From Ephydatia muelleri (taxonomy: Eukaryota; Porifera; Demospongiae; Spongillida; Spongillidae), in the NCBI GenBank assembly GCA_013339895.1, contig JABACO010000001.1, forward strand, positions 26,092,208 to 26,156,207: DNA of 64,000 nucleotides, read 5' to 3'. The translations under genes and the position numbers were made by a program. Under the pieces are notes generated by a model that saw only the letters and a program-made list of their open reading frames with translations, was not told the DNA's origin and did no database searches. Positions 40,331 to 51,567 of this stretch are shown piece after piece (the first letter of the stretch is position 1; every line of letters begins with the position of its first letter).

Positions 40331-41738
40331 CTGCATTGGCAATATTGTATTGCAACACTTGGCAAGCTATCGTTTCCGCTTTGAAATGCATCGTAAATGG
40401 TTTGATAAAGAAGGAAGAGGAAGATAGAGACGAGTTCACTATCAGTATATCTCTGCAGTGTATAATGGTCTTAATGAAGGCATAATTAAAGTTGTGTGCA
40501 TGGACAATATGGCGTACATCTAAACAATCTACAGAACTGATAAGTGATGCACATGCATGTTCGTAACCCACTCCCTCCTCAGCTGGTAGCAGTACGGAGC
40601 AGCCATCTCTCTACCGTTTGCTATGCTGGATTCTCACAACACAATATGTGTGTGATCATGACATCATGGACATTGCATGTACAGTTCTGTGTACCTCCAC
40701 TGGGCTGTGGGGACCAGGTCCTCTATAGTACTCATCACGTGCATATATAAACCCACTACTTCTTTGTGTGTCACAGTGTTACTTTGGTTTGCACGGATCA
40801 TCTGCAAAGTGAGCTCAGTACAGTGAGAAGGGTGCAGACTGATCCCGGCTCACGAGAACATCCATAAGTGTGTATGCCAATGATATTAGGAGATGGACCA
40901 CACTTGTGCTTTTCTCAAATTTGCTATAATGAGTTGAATACAATAAGTGTCATTTCCCTATTCCTACATAGACACATACCATGTAAGTACATTTGGGTAT
41001 AATTTGAAAAGCAGAAAAATTAAGCATGTTCAGAAAAATGTGCATGTACATAAAAGAATCACATGATGGTTAGTTATTGAGACAGTTAAATGAACTGGAA
41101 CTGATATCAGGGTCCATGGTCAGAAGCCTCCCATGGCCATACCCTTTAATAGGTAAGGCAACATGCGCAAAGGGAAAGAGTGATCCTGTCCATGCACATA
41201 CCCTTTGGGAAAACAGTAAAAGAACCTGCATTTTTATATGTCAGGATGCTCCGAGCGTCAAAGGTTCATGTACACTCCAATAATGTCCAAGGGTACAGTG
41301 CAAACTGCGTCGTCAACCGAGTAATGAAAGAGTCCTGAAACCTGTACAACGTCAAGAGGCAGACATTGCTTGCACCCTTACGTCAGCTGGATATCTGTGC
41401 ACGAGACTATCTCGCGAGAACTATCTGGAGGCCAATTGCACTAGTGATTTCTCAATGGAGAAAAGAAGTTAAATGTGTGACTGGGTAATGCAGATAGCAC
41501 GAGAATAAGGTGCTTCCACAATTGTTTGATAGCTGCATACATTTTGCAATGCCACTCAATGACATATTCGATATGATTACAAATTTGAACTATCAAAACA
41601 TAGATACATGTAAGACCTGCTTTTACAAATTGAAATAGCTATAGGTTTATTCAATTCATTGTAAAAATTATTTCACTTATGCAGTTTTCAGTTTACCGCC
41701 TGGCCCTGGATCTCTGTGCCAAGTAGGAATTCGAGAGC
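40331..41738. other. Mostly non-coding, one eroded gene fragment
   Basis: At 40500-40745 there is a diverged TCTAAACAATCTACAGAACT tag followed by CCCTCCTCAG and a possible exon containing CYAGFSQHNM, related to 22640-22890. No gene is seen in 40750-41738. Confidence 0.4.
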
Positions 41739-41999
41739 ATGGAGACGAGGGAGGAGTTCCTACAGCTGAAAAGCGTTGTGCAAGAGTTGCGCAGCGAGGT
41801 GAGAAAGCTGCAAGTGGACGTAGTGCAACGCGTTGCGGTAAGTCGGACAGAGTGTGTTTTTTAATTTTATAACCAGCATTCTGATGTATTAACACACAAG
41901 AAATTGGAAGATCAGTTGGAAGCCAGCTCAGTTCCAGCGCTAGCAACGTCGGAGCCCACTCCCAGTGCGGCTCTGAGTATGCAGAATCTCTTAATGCAG
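41739..41999 (+). CDS. Two small exons encoding a coiled-coil-like N-terminus
   Basis: Exon 1, ATG 41739 to 41837, encodes METREEFLQLKSVVQELRSE with heptad-like leucines and ends at a GTAAGT donor (phase 0). Exon 2, about 41900-41999, encodes KLEDQLEASSVPALATSEPT and ends MQNLLMQ before GTACCAC (phase 0). The next phase-compatible exon would be the 88-bp copy at 43287, across the polypyrimidine tract. That link is inference. Confidence 0.4.
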
Positions 42000-42256
42000 G
42001 TACCACATGCAATCATGCGCAGTCACATGGTGCCAAATGGAATGCACATGCGTTGGTGCCTGCATGCATGGAATTTTTGGCTCCATTGGAGTTTGTAATG
42101 TGAGTAGCTGCATGTTACCTGTGGGTGCTAGCAGGGAGAGGGAAGGGTTAATTCGTAACTGAAAGAATATGCCGCCAGACTGGCAGACCATGACTCGCAT
42201 CTCACTGTTAACTATGTTCATCCAAACGTTATAGTGATTGACTACGATTTTATTCT

Positions 42257-43280
42257 GTCTCCCCTCCCCTCCCCTCCCCTCCCCTCCCCTCCCCTCCCCT
42301 CCCTCCCCTCCCCTCCCCTCCCCTCCCTCCCCTCCCCTCCCCTCCCCTCCCCTCCCCTCCCCCTCCCCTCCCCTCCCCTCCCCTCCCCTCCCCTCCCCTC
42401 CCCTCCCCTCCCCTCCCTCCCCTCCCCTCCCCTCCCCTCCCCTCCCCTCCCCTCCCTCCCCTCCCCTCCCCCCTCCCCTCCTCCCCTCCCCTCCCTCCCC
42501 TCCCTCCCCTCCCCTACCCCTCCCCTCCCCTCCCCTCCCCTCCCCTCCCCTCCCCTCGCCCTCCCCTCCCCTCCCCTCCCCCCCCTCCCCCTTCCCCTCC
42601 CCTCCCCTCCCTCCCTCCCCTCCCCTCCCTCCCCTCCCCTCCCCTCCCGCATGCCCCTCGACTGCCCCTCCCCTCCCCTCCCCTCCCCTCCCCTCCCCTC
42701 CCCTCCCCTCCCCTCCCATCCCCTCCCCTCCCATCCCCTCCCCTCCCCTCCCCTCCCCTCCCCTCCCCTCCCTCTCCCCTCCCCCCTCCCCCTCCTCCTC
42801 CCCTCCCCTCCTCATCCCCTCCCCTCCCCTCCCCTCACTCCTTCCCCCCTCCCCTCCCCTCCCCCCTCCCCCTCCCCTCCCTCCCCTCCCCTCCCCTCCC
42901 TCCACTCCCGCTCCCCCTGCCCCTCCCTCTCCCTCCCCTGTCCCCCCCCTCCCCCCTCCCCTCCCTCCCTCCCTCCTCCTCCCCTCCCCTCCCCTCCCCC
43001 TCCTCCCCTCCCCTCCCCTCCCCCCTCCCCCTCCCCTCGCCCCTCCCCTCCTCCCTCCCTCCCCCCTCCCCTCCATCCCCTCCCCTCGACTCCCTCTCGC
43101 CTCCCTCCTCCGCCCTATCCCCCCCCCCCTCCCCTCTCCCCTCCCTCCGCCCTCCCTCCCCTCCCCTCCCCCCTCCCCTCCCTCCCTCCCCTCCCCTCCC
43201 CCCCCCTGCCCCTCCCCTCCCTCTCCCCTCCCCTCCCCCTCCCCTCCCCTCCCCTCCCCTCTCCTCCCTCCCCTCATTTC
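42257..43280 (+). repeat. 1-kb polypyrimidine tract, (CTCCC)n
   Basis: Almost pure C and T on the plus strand for about 1 kb, built on CCCCT/CTCCC units. It ends at TTTCCTGCAG, the acceptor of the third 88-bp exon copy. The complementary strand is G-rich with many GGG runs, so G-quadruplex or triplex formation is possible. Long ORFs here are artefacts. Confidence 0.92.
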
Positions 43281-43286
43281 CTGCAG

Positions 43287-46200
43287 TGCTCTTGCTATGT
43301 AGCTCTAGAAAAGACAGGCAGTACTGGATGGAACCTCAAGGTGGAACATCAGTCTTTTACTTCCATTGCCACATGTACATTTTGTAAATAAACATTTCAG
43401 TGCATGTGTGTGCCCACATGTGGTGTGAGGTTTTTGGTTGTTTGCATCTCCCTCTTACACAGCTATAACCATCTCCATGTCTTTCACTCCACATCATGTG
43501 ATGACCAAATGGCTGGAGCTGCTCTACCACGGAGGAGCCTTCACACCTGGTCATGTGACAAGTCAGACTAATCCTGTAACTGTGCATGTGCATGTAACTG
43601 TGTGTGTGCGTGCATGTACTGATTAGTGTGGTTGTGGGGTCACATTATCATATGTAAGATGATGTAACTGTGACATCATTCCATTTGCAGCATGAAGTTG
43701 TTGACCACACCCTCCCTGGATACAATTGCAATAGTGGTTGTGAGAGCCTCCCTGAAACCATTTATGAAGCAATTTATAACTTTGTATGACATTGTCACAA
43801 TGACACTCTCTAATCCCCTCTGTTCCTACCACTGATACACACACAGGGACCCCAGTTGGAGATTATAGACTATGGTAAGGGAAGGAGGAATGACTACGAG
43901 TGTGTTACTGTAACGGGTAAGTACATTTGTACTATTGGATGAGAGAGATAGTTCTAATTGTAGAGTATGTTATTCATGTAGGGTATTGTGTACTTATAAG
44001 TGTCATGTTTGCATGCTGCTAATTAAATCAAGATTATTTACTATTACATGCCCCACCCATATTTTGGATCCAAGAGGGGTTCATCCAAACCCACCCTGCG
44101 TATGCCTATTAGTCATCCTGAGCCAGTGGAACTGTCTTCCAGTGGCTATCACCTCACCAGAGGCTCACATGTAAATGCATTGCTGCTGCATAGTTGTGTT
44201 AAGTATAAGATGTGTTATATTGTGTTATCAAGTAATATGACATACTGGCTGTGTATGTAGCTATGAAACGGATACTAATTTTTATGAAGTTTGATACAAA
44301 GTTTATTACTTAGTGTTTGAAAATAGAATAAATACAACCATTATGGAATTGAATTTACTCAATAGTCATAGAACTGTGTCATAGAACTGTTTACGTGTAC
44401 CAACCATCTTGTTGGGCCCGGTAGAGTACAGCACCAGACATTGTACAAAAATGTACACAATATGATTGTAAAGATTACTAATCAACTTATGTACTGCATG
44501 TACGTAACATATCAGGATATTTTTTGGATACATTTGTTTTAAGCAATATTTAGGTAAATTTTGTTTATTTTAATGTCTAAATATGGTATAAAATGCTTCA
44601 GAAATTAGTTACATGTACAGTGTGATTAATAGAGAAGGTGCATAATTACCTAGGTTAACTTCTCCATACAGATGGTACCACATGGATTCGCTGTAAGCAG
44701 CTCTTTCTGGCCAAGGAGGTCCTACTGGAGTGTGGGCAGAGTCAGGAATGGTTGGAGACAACAGATTTCTTCATAGAGTCCAACTCAACTGCAACTTGGA
44801 AAGTGATCTTGGTTATTCAGTTTCAAGGTAAATTTTCCCCTCCTTAAAAAGTATCCATTTGGCCACCTTCTCACCAGACTAATGACAATGCATGGAAGGC
44901 ACACCCCTCAACCGCTACACCTCAGGGTCATATTTGTAGACCATGACAACAGAACCTCATGAAGCAGGTGTGTCTGCACGCATGTGATCAGATTTTTTTG
45001 TTGTAAAATAGTAAAAATTAGACACAAGATTTTACTGCATATTGACCAATTGTACGCCGATGAATGTGAAAAAATGAAACTATAAGTACAATAATTTACT
45101 CACAGGATAATTTTTATTTATACTTCCTGATATCCATTAACAATGGTTTCTTTTTCAATGTACTCTCCAATTATCCCCCCCTCAGGGAAACCCCCCACTG
45201 AATATACCAACGCAGGAGAGTAGAGAAATTCAGTTAAATGAATGTAAAGAAAGGAAGCCACTATTGTTCTATCTCTTTGCTGACGACACAATAACTTTGA
45301 GTCAATGTGATTATGTAAGGAGCCACACACCCTTACCCCACCCTCACCTTCATAGCTTATGCTATTGGCCCTGTATTCAATATAATTATAATGATGTCTG
45401 ACTATAGCATTAACATGTAGACACATTGTAAGTAGGCTGCACAGAATTGCTGTCAGAGCTATTCTAGCAAATTAATGAGTACTACTATTTAATATCTGAT
45501 CAAAATGTTGGTGCCAACTGTTTCATAATTAGAAGGGAGAGTTTTGTAAAAGCAGAGGTGATGTCCACTTCCAGAATGCATGCATATTTTCCTCAGTAAT
45601 TGGCTTTCCTTTTTGCAGCTAAATGGTAGCCTAGAATCTTAAAATGTATATTCCCATATAAATTGCTTATTAAAAAATTAGCTGCGCTCACTACTTAACC
45701 CCTTAAGCATTGCTTCATCTCTTGTCAATGCATCTGTATGTTCCTACTGCACATAATAATGAGGGTGTGTTATCTTTTTCTACCTCCGATTCTGTAAATT
45801 CTTACACTACCAAATTTCTGCATGCATCTGCACTGCTACATCTTGCTGTGAGAGCTAAGGTGAGAAGTGCTTGAATTGTGTAGTATTCATCATAAAACTG
45901 TGTGGTTTTACAGCAAACTAAGAAGGAGGAGATTGTGTTGGAGAACGCTTGTTTTGAGAACAGTACTGCATCAGTCAAAGGGTACCTGGTGACTGACCTG
46001 GATTGTGGAGTGCCATATGCTATTAAGGTAAGAGATGTGTCTTGCCTGATATGAAGTTTTTAAAGGTTAGAACATCACTGATCTTTTTCTCATTAAATGT
46101 GTTCATGCGTTTGTAACTGAAGTGCAATGTCATAGCTATGTGCATTACAAATGACTAACAACACCCTGTCTAAGAAGCTAATTGCATCAGGAAAGACACA

Positions 46201-47344
46201 ACCCATAACAGTAACTAGTCGAATTTTATAAGGTGCCTACTCCTATGGATGTTTGACTCTGCATTGTCACATCAATGCTAATTCGTTAAAAACTTCTGAT
46301 AGCATGGTTTCCAAATTTCATTATTTGATCATGTGTACAAAGAGGAAAATAAGATACAACGAAATAGAATAATAATATTATTAAATCCTTTCCTTCAATG
46401 ACCCAATATAATTAAATCTGAGAAAGATTTTGGAGACATCAGGCACACTCTCTAGATCTACTTGCATCTTGATTTGAGTGAAACATTCTCTCTCACCTAC
46501 ACCTATCAATCCCAAAATACCATTTTGAAGTCGAATCTTGAGTAAAATCGTGTAGGCTGAATTTTACAATACGTCTCATTTAAATTGGGTCACATATCAG
46601 GTCTTAAAATATGATCAACATATGTATGTGCTTCTGAACTTCATATAATGTGTGTACAATGATTAGTTTTGCTGGCCTTGTATGCATGCATCCCATTTAC
46701 TCCAATCTGCATCCATAACAATAATGTTTGGTACAATGCCCATGATCTTTCAGGTTGACATTAAGACCCAAACTTCATCATCCACTGGGTACTATCCCCT
46801 ACCTCACGACTATTTTGACATTGGAAGTCCTACCTTGAGTGTGGAGCCACAGAAGGTGTGTATGAGCGTGTGCATGTGAGGCATGTGTGTCCATGTACCC
46901 CCACTAAATTATAGTGGTCCATGTTTAACCTAGATACTAGTAGGCGAAGAGCTGACTGTAAAGTGGGCCTTAAATAGAGTGTCAGCACAAGACAAGATTG
47001 GTAATGAAGTCCTCTAAAATCTTTTCCCCTATCACTTGAATCAAGCAAGTTCATTAATGTTAATTTGTTTCATCATAGTGATTAATTCCCCACATGGCGA
47101 GTCCCCCATTGACGATACGTATAACACAAAGGCTGAGACTACTGGTGTTGTAAAGATGAAGGTAAAGAATTTTATCTATGACTACTTCCCCTTCCTGATG
47201 CCCTCCTTCTCACAGGCACCAGATACCGTAGGGGCATACCAGGTACGGTATTACCCGGGATGGCTGGACTCTTGGAACACTATTTACCGACACAGTCAAT
47301 GTGTTGCTGTGGCAACATTTGAGGCAAATTTGCTCTGGAGATAA
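43287..47344 (+). CDS. Multi-exon gene of unknown function, possible SKICH-like C-terminus
   Basis: Exon candidates with splice signals: 43287-43374, 43463-43549, 43691-43783, 43847-43916, 44672-44827, about 45716-45859, 45914-46027, 46754-46855, 46934-47000, 47079-47161 and 47216-47344. Readable pieces include [75 protein letters not shown] and [18 protein letters not shown]. The last three exons give [11 protein letters not shown] ... [17 protein letters not shown], a pattern like SKICH-type beta-sandwiches. Phases agree from 45914 onward; the joint between 44827 and 45716 is unresolved. Decayed relatives lie at 20.3-25 kb. Confidence 0.45.
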
Positions 47345-48480
47345 GATAATGCACACACAATTCAAAGAGGAGGACCACATGCACATTTTAATAATGTGTT
47401 GCAGTGATGTATAAACAACTATGCATATAATACGCGCACATATAACAGTTTGTTCTGTGTAAGAATGTCCCTCCAGTTGTCACATTTATGGATTATACGT
47501 AATATAATGGGCCTGGAATTACCCTAAGTGAACTACAATTTTTTGGCTCGGGACATACTATATTACAATGCACCAAAGAATATTGTCATTAGCATTAGAA
47601 TGTCATGTGTGTGACATTGACATGTACTCTGGGAAGCTAAAAATAGCTACATACTAAATGGTATGAAACTGTTGCCATCTGCTATGGGGAAATCCATGTA
47701 TGCAGTATTGGGACTTTGGCTTGGACACCTATTTGATCAGGTGAAAAGTCTGCAAATGGGTGTGGCCAGTGATGTCATCTCCTCCTCGTAGCTGGGTGGA
47801 ACAATATGAGTTTGCCTGCTTGTATATCTTGAAGAATAGCACCCCTTGACCACACCCCACAACTGTCGCTGTATGATACAGAGGAAAGGGGGAGGGAGGG
47901 AGCAAGGCTGGGGATTGGAGTACACAGTGATATCATACCCATTTGCAGCTGGGTGAGAGACAGTCTCCAGTGTAGCATCAGATCTGAGCACACAGCTGCC
48001 AAGGAAAGGAAAGAGGCTGAGCTGAGAGAAGTTGGTGCCTCAAGTGTAACATTCATGTGAGGATGTAGTTGGTGGAAAGTGCACAGGACGGAAACGACAA
48101 AGTCTGCTGCAGTCGGTTCTACCACCTCCACTGTCTTCCTCCTCTGACTGGGACCTCGCAACAACCACATGAACTGCCGTAGCCCAACATGGAGTCTGCG
48201 CTCAACCTCACAGTGATGAATCCAAGTTAACTCTAATCTGCATTGTGTAATTGATCGTCTGATCATGTGTGTATGGGTATATATTACGATGTACTTTGTG
48301 ATTCTTGGTTGTATCTCAATAACGGAAGAGCGACGTAGTCACTGTCGGAGGTTTGCCACACCCACAAGGAGCATGTTGGTGTGGCTGGGGACTGAGGGAG
48401 TCATGATGAAAGGAGCAAGGAGAGGTGGTGGGTGGCAAGATTCTTCAGAGGCACAGTGGGACCCCACCACAGGAGAGCTG
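47345..48480. other. No clear exon
   Basis: The block GGGTGTGGCCAGTGATGT (about 47757) recurs at about 60231, and GCCACACCCACAAGGAGCATGT (48355) recurs at 25379. These are shared pieces of the duplicated gene region. No continuous coding sequence is seen. Confidence 0.4.
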
Positions 48481-48537
48481 TTGATCAAGATCGAGTTCCC
48501 AGCCCATTGCACAACCTTCGAGGGTCTGGACTTCGGT
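48465..48537 (+). CDS. Possible exon, copy B (degenerate in copy A)
   Basis: GELLIKIEFPAHCTTFEGLD is followed by a GTATGTTT donor. The copy A equivalent (26050-26108) has indels that break this frame, so either this is a live exon in B or both are remnants. Confidence 0.3.
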
Positions 48538-48769
48538 ATGTTTGTCATGACAGCTCGCATGGTGGCTGGCTGAGTGAGTACCCTTTGTCAGAGGGTAGAT
48601 TTAGGGGTGAGGGAAGCTGGGCACTGGACAGGGCATGCAAAGTGAACATATTAAAACACTAGCTTGCATGTCTGTTAAAAACACACCCACTCATGATCAT
48701 GTTACATTTATGTCCCAACCCTAACAGTTGAGAATGCAAGGATATGCAGGTGTTCATCAGGGGTTGTTG

Positions 48770-48829
<60 letters not shown>
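48770..48829. repeat. (GT)n microsatellite
   Basis: Pure GT run. In copy A the same site (26343-26359) is only about eight repeats long. Confidence 0.95.
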
Positions 48830-48832
<3 letters not shown>

Positions 48833-49368
48833 AATACTAACTCCAGACACCCTTGTGAAGAGAACGAGGGCATTGATTCATCCTACTCCAAAATAAGTTC
48901 TATCACAAGATTAATACACACACGGAATGTAAGGGAAGTCGTAGATCACAATTCAACTATTTTTAGTTTGAAATCAAATTGTGAGTTCTTTAGTGCATTT
49001 GTATGTGTGCATTTGTATGTGTGCATTTGTATGTGTGCCTATGCGTGCATGTACATGTATATACAGAATGTATGAGGTATGCACCAATAACCTAGAGCTA
49101 AACTGCGCCAGTATTTTGTATGCATGAAAACAGAACTGACTGCAGCACTGAACTGATAGTGAAGATACATCATAACCTGTGACACTTCTAAAGTGTAAAC
49201 ATAGAACTGAAGTGCCATTGCCAAGACACCATATTATCATCCACACACCCATCTATTCAAGCTCTGCCCCACCTCATCTTCCATACCATGCCATATGTCG
49301 TAGGAATTGACCATCCCAAGTTCCTGCTTTGTAGTAGACTGGTAGTCACGGGCTACCTCTGTGATGCT

Positions 49369-49474
49369 GCATGGAGGCTTGGCAACAATAGGGAACAAGA
49401 GCTCTTCACAGATCTTTTGAATGCCATATCATGCAATAATACCATTTACCGCTATTGTTGCCAAGCCTCCATGC
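49369..49474. mobile_element. Inverted-repeat element (MITE-like), copy B
   Basis: GCATGGAGGCTTGGCAACAA arms, as at 26898-27022, with a shorter, altered interior. Confidence 0.6.
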
Positions 49475-50044
49475 ATAAATATAGAGCCACCATTTTAAAT
49501 TTAAAACAGCTGCATGGCCGGTTGAAAATTTTAGATCCAAGCTTCTTTTATACGCAAACTCCTAGCGCTGCCGATTAACGCCGGAATATTTTTTGTTAAA
49601 ATTAACTAAAGTAGAGCTGTCCAATGTCCACTACATGAGGCAGCAGAGGAATGTCAGGTAGCAGGAAGGAGGGTTTCAATAACATTATATGAAGCCGTGA
49701 AAATGAATAACTTCTAATTGGTATAATGTTTCAAAGGGTCTGGAACAATTCTTTGGTAACGGTAAACACATCTTTGATGCAGATGTGCGTTAAACGGTTA
49801 AGCTATGTCGGTTGTTCCATACCATCGGCCAGCGCAAGCCAATAAAGACGCCTGAAGTTGACCTATAGTAATCCTTCCCAATAAGGCATGCAGTATGAGT
49901 TAAATCAACTGTTTAACCGATTATACGCGGAATTACATGTAATATTTCACGCATGGTATGAGAATATGTCTGAATGCATGTTAATTCAGACACAATTACA
50001 TGTACGATTGCACCGTACAATATTCTTAACAACGATCGTTACAC

Positions 50045-50125
50045 ACGCGATGACGTCATAGACAGAATCCCCTACTCTGACATCATGGCGGCAGAATGGC
50101 GGCACGCTCGTCCAGTAACATAAAA
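50045..50125 (+). promoter_or_regulatory. Putative promoter region with CRE, copy B
   Basis: CRE TGACGTCA at 50051-50058, CTGACATCATGGCGGCAG and a second GGCGGC box, matching 27541-27625. A short insertion (TAGACAGAA) after the CRE is the main difference. Confidence 0.4.
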
Positions 50126-50439
50126 TAGTGCGAATTGGGGGAATTTGTTGCTCGAATAACTCGACTATCTATTAAATGCTATGTGTTTTGAAAAGACACG
50201 CATATACATACATGTACGTTCAATAATGTAATATATGAAGTAGATGATTCGTCTAGGGCGAAAGGAATCACAGCATTGCCTGATAGTTGTTCTTTCCAGG
50301 AAACGTGAGACTGTTGTTCACGGGGCAAACTATAGAAAGTGACAATTGTGTAAATCGCAGGAAAACGTTTGGAGTTCCAACATTATACTAGTATAGATTT
50401 TTATCCACGATCCCATGCAGGCAGTGGCGTAAGGAGGGG

Positions 50440-50680
50440 ATGGGGGAGGAGGGGGATGGGGGGATGGGGGAAGGAGGGGGATGGGGGAGGAGGGGATGGG
50501 ATGGGGAGGAGGGGATGGGGAGGAGGGGATGGGGAGGAGGGGATGGGGGAGGAGGGGATGGGGAGGAGGGGATGGGGAGGAGGGGATGGGAGGAGGGGAT
50601 GGGGAGGAGGGGGATGGGGGAGGAGGGGATGGGAGAGGAGGGGGATGGGGGAGAGAGGGATGGGGGGGAAGGAGGGCACG
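50440..50680. repeat. G-rich minisatellite (GGGGATGGGGAGGA)n
   Basis: About 240 bp of imperfect 14-16-bp units with GGG runs on the plus strand; G-quadruplex potential. Absent from copy A. Confidence 0.9.
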
Positions 50681-50789
50681 GGCGCCGACCTAAGCCAAAA
50701 TGTTTAGATGTTTGGTGTAAATAGCATACTGGACAATAAGCCGAGGAATGGCTTATAGCTCTTACTGTTTTTTTAAATGTAAATTATTA

Positions 50790-50928
50790 GCCACGCATCT
50801 ATGTCGACCTCTAAATGAGGTTATATCAACCATCTACAGTCGCCTCAGCCTCACCCTCATGAGGCAGAATGCCAGGACAATTTCAATTTTGGCCAGATGT
50901 GTCTCACCAAACACCTGCTGTGACTTTT
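50790..50928 (+). mobile_element. LINE 3' end remnant
   Basis: Encodes LATHLCRPLNEVISTIYSRL and SLTLMRQNARTISILARCV, the same C-terminal tail type as at 30520-30723 (DLFSNLSICLFRANARAI) but a different family member. It lies in the copy-B-specific insertion. Confidence 0.55.
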
Positions 50929-51567
50929 AGTTATTTGTTATGCATTGTATTCTGTTGTACCGTTATAATTATGGAGCTCAATTTAAGAGCGTTTGAGTGA
51001 TTTGGTATTGAAAGATAAGCATGCATTTATAGGCATGACGTTATTTGCTGGATCCTACTGAGGCAAGAAAAGTTATGATATCCCACCCCTTTCATAACAT
51101 CTTTAACTATATCCATATTTATTCATGCCATATTATTCATACCAACAATCGCTGCGTTTCTACCTCTAACTGTGCATGGGAGGTGGGGGGGGGGGGAGGG
51201 CACTTTTTGAAGTTTGACCCCGGGCGCCAAATACCCATGCTATACACCGGTGATAAGCATTCACAGTAGAAACAACAAAACCATGCACATCTAAAAGCGT
51301 TTCCACCTTGGGCATATCCAACATGGAAATGCGAAACTGCGCTATACTGGATATAACCCCGCAGGGAAGGCTTTGCGTGCTTGCATATTTGTGCGTAACG
51401 ATGTAAGTTGTTTCAAAGTTCCTCTATAGTTTCTGATTTGCGATACTTTGGTAGCCATTGCCTCCCCGCTGTCCTGTACAATATTAATTACCCGTTTGTA
51501 TGGAATTCATATCGACGATGGTGCATTACGTCAATGTTTACTCCTTAGAGCAGATGACGCTGGAGCC

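Noticed and set aside
39957..40571. 170-204-codon ORFs on both strands with repeated EGVEHDGE or RREWNMMG
   Set aside because: A 24-bp minisatellite keeps several frames open at once, so openness is not evidence of coding.
41991..43391. Very long ORFs on both strands (up to 428 codons)
   Set aside because: They lie across the 1-kb (CTCCC)n tract and reflect its composition, not a gene.
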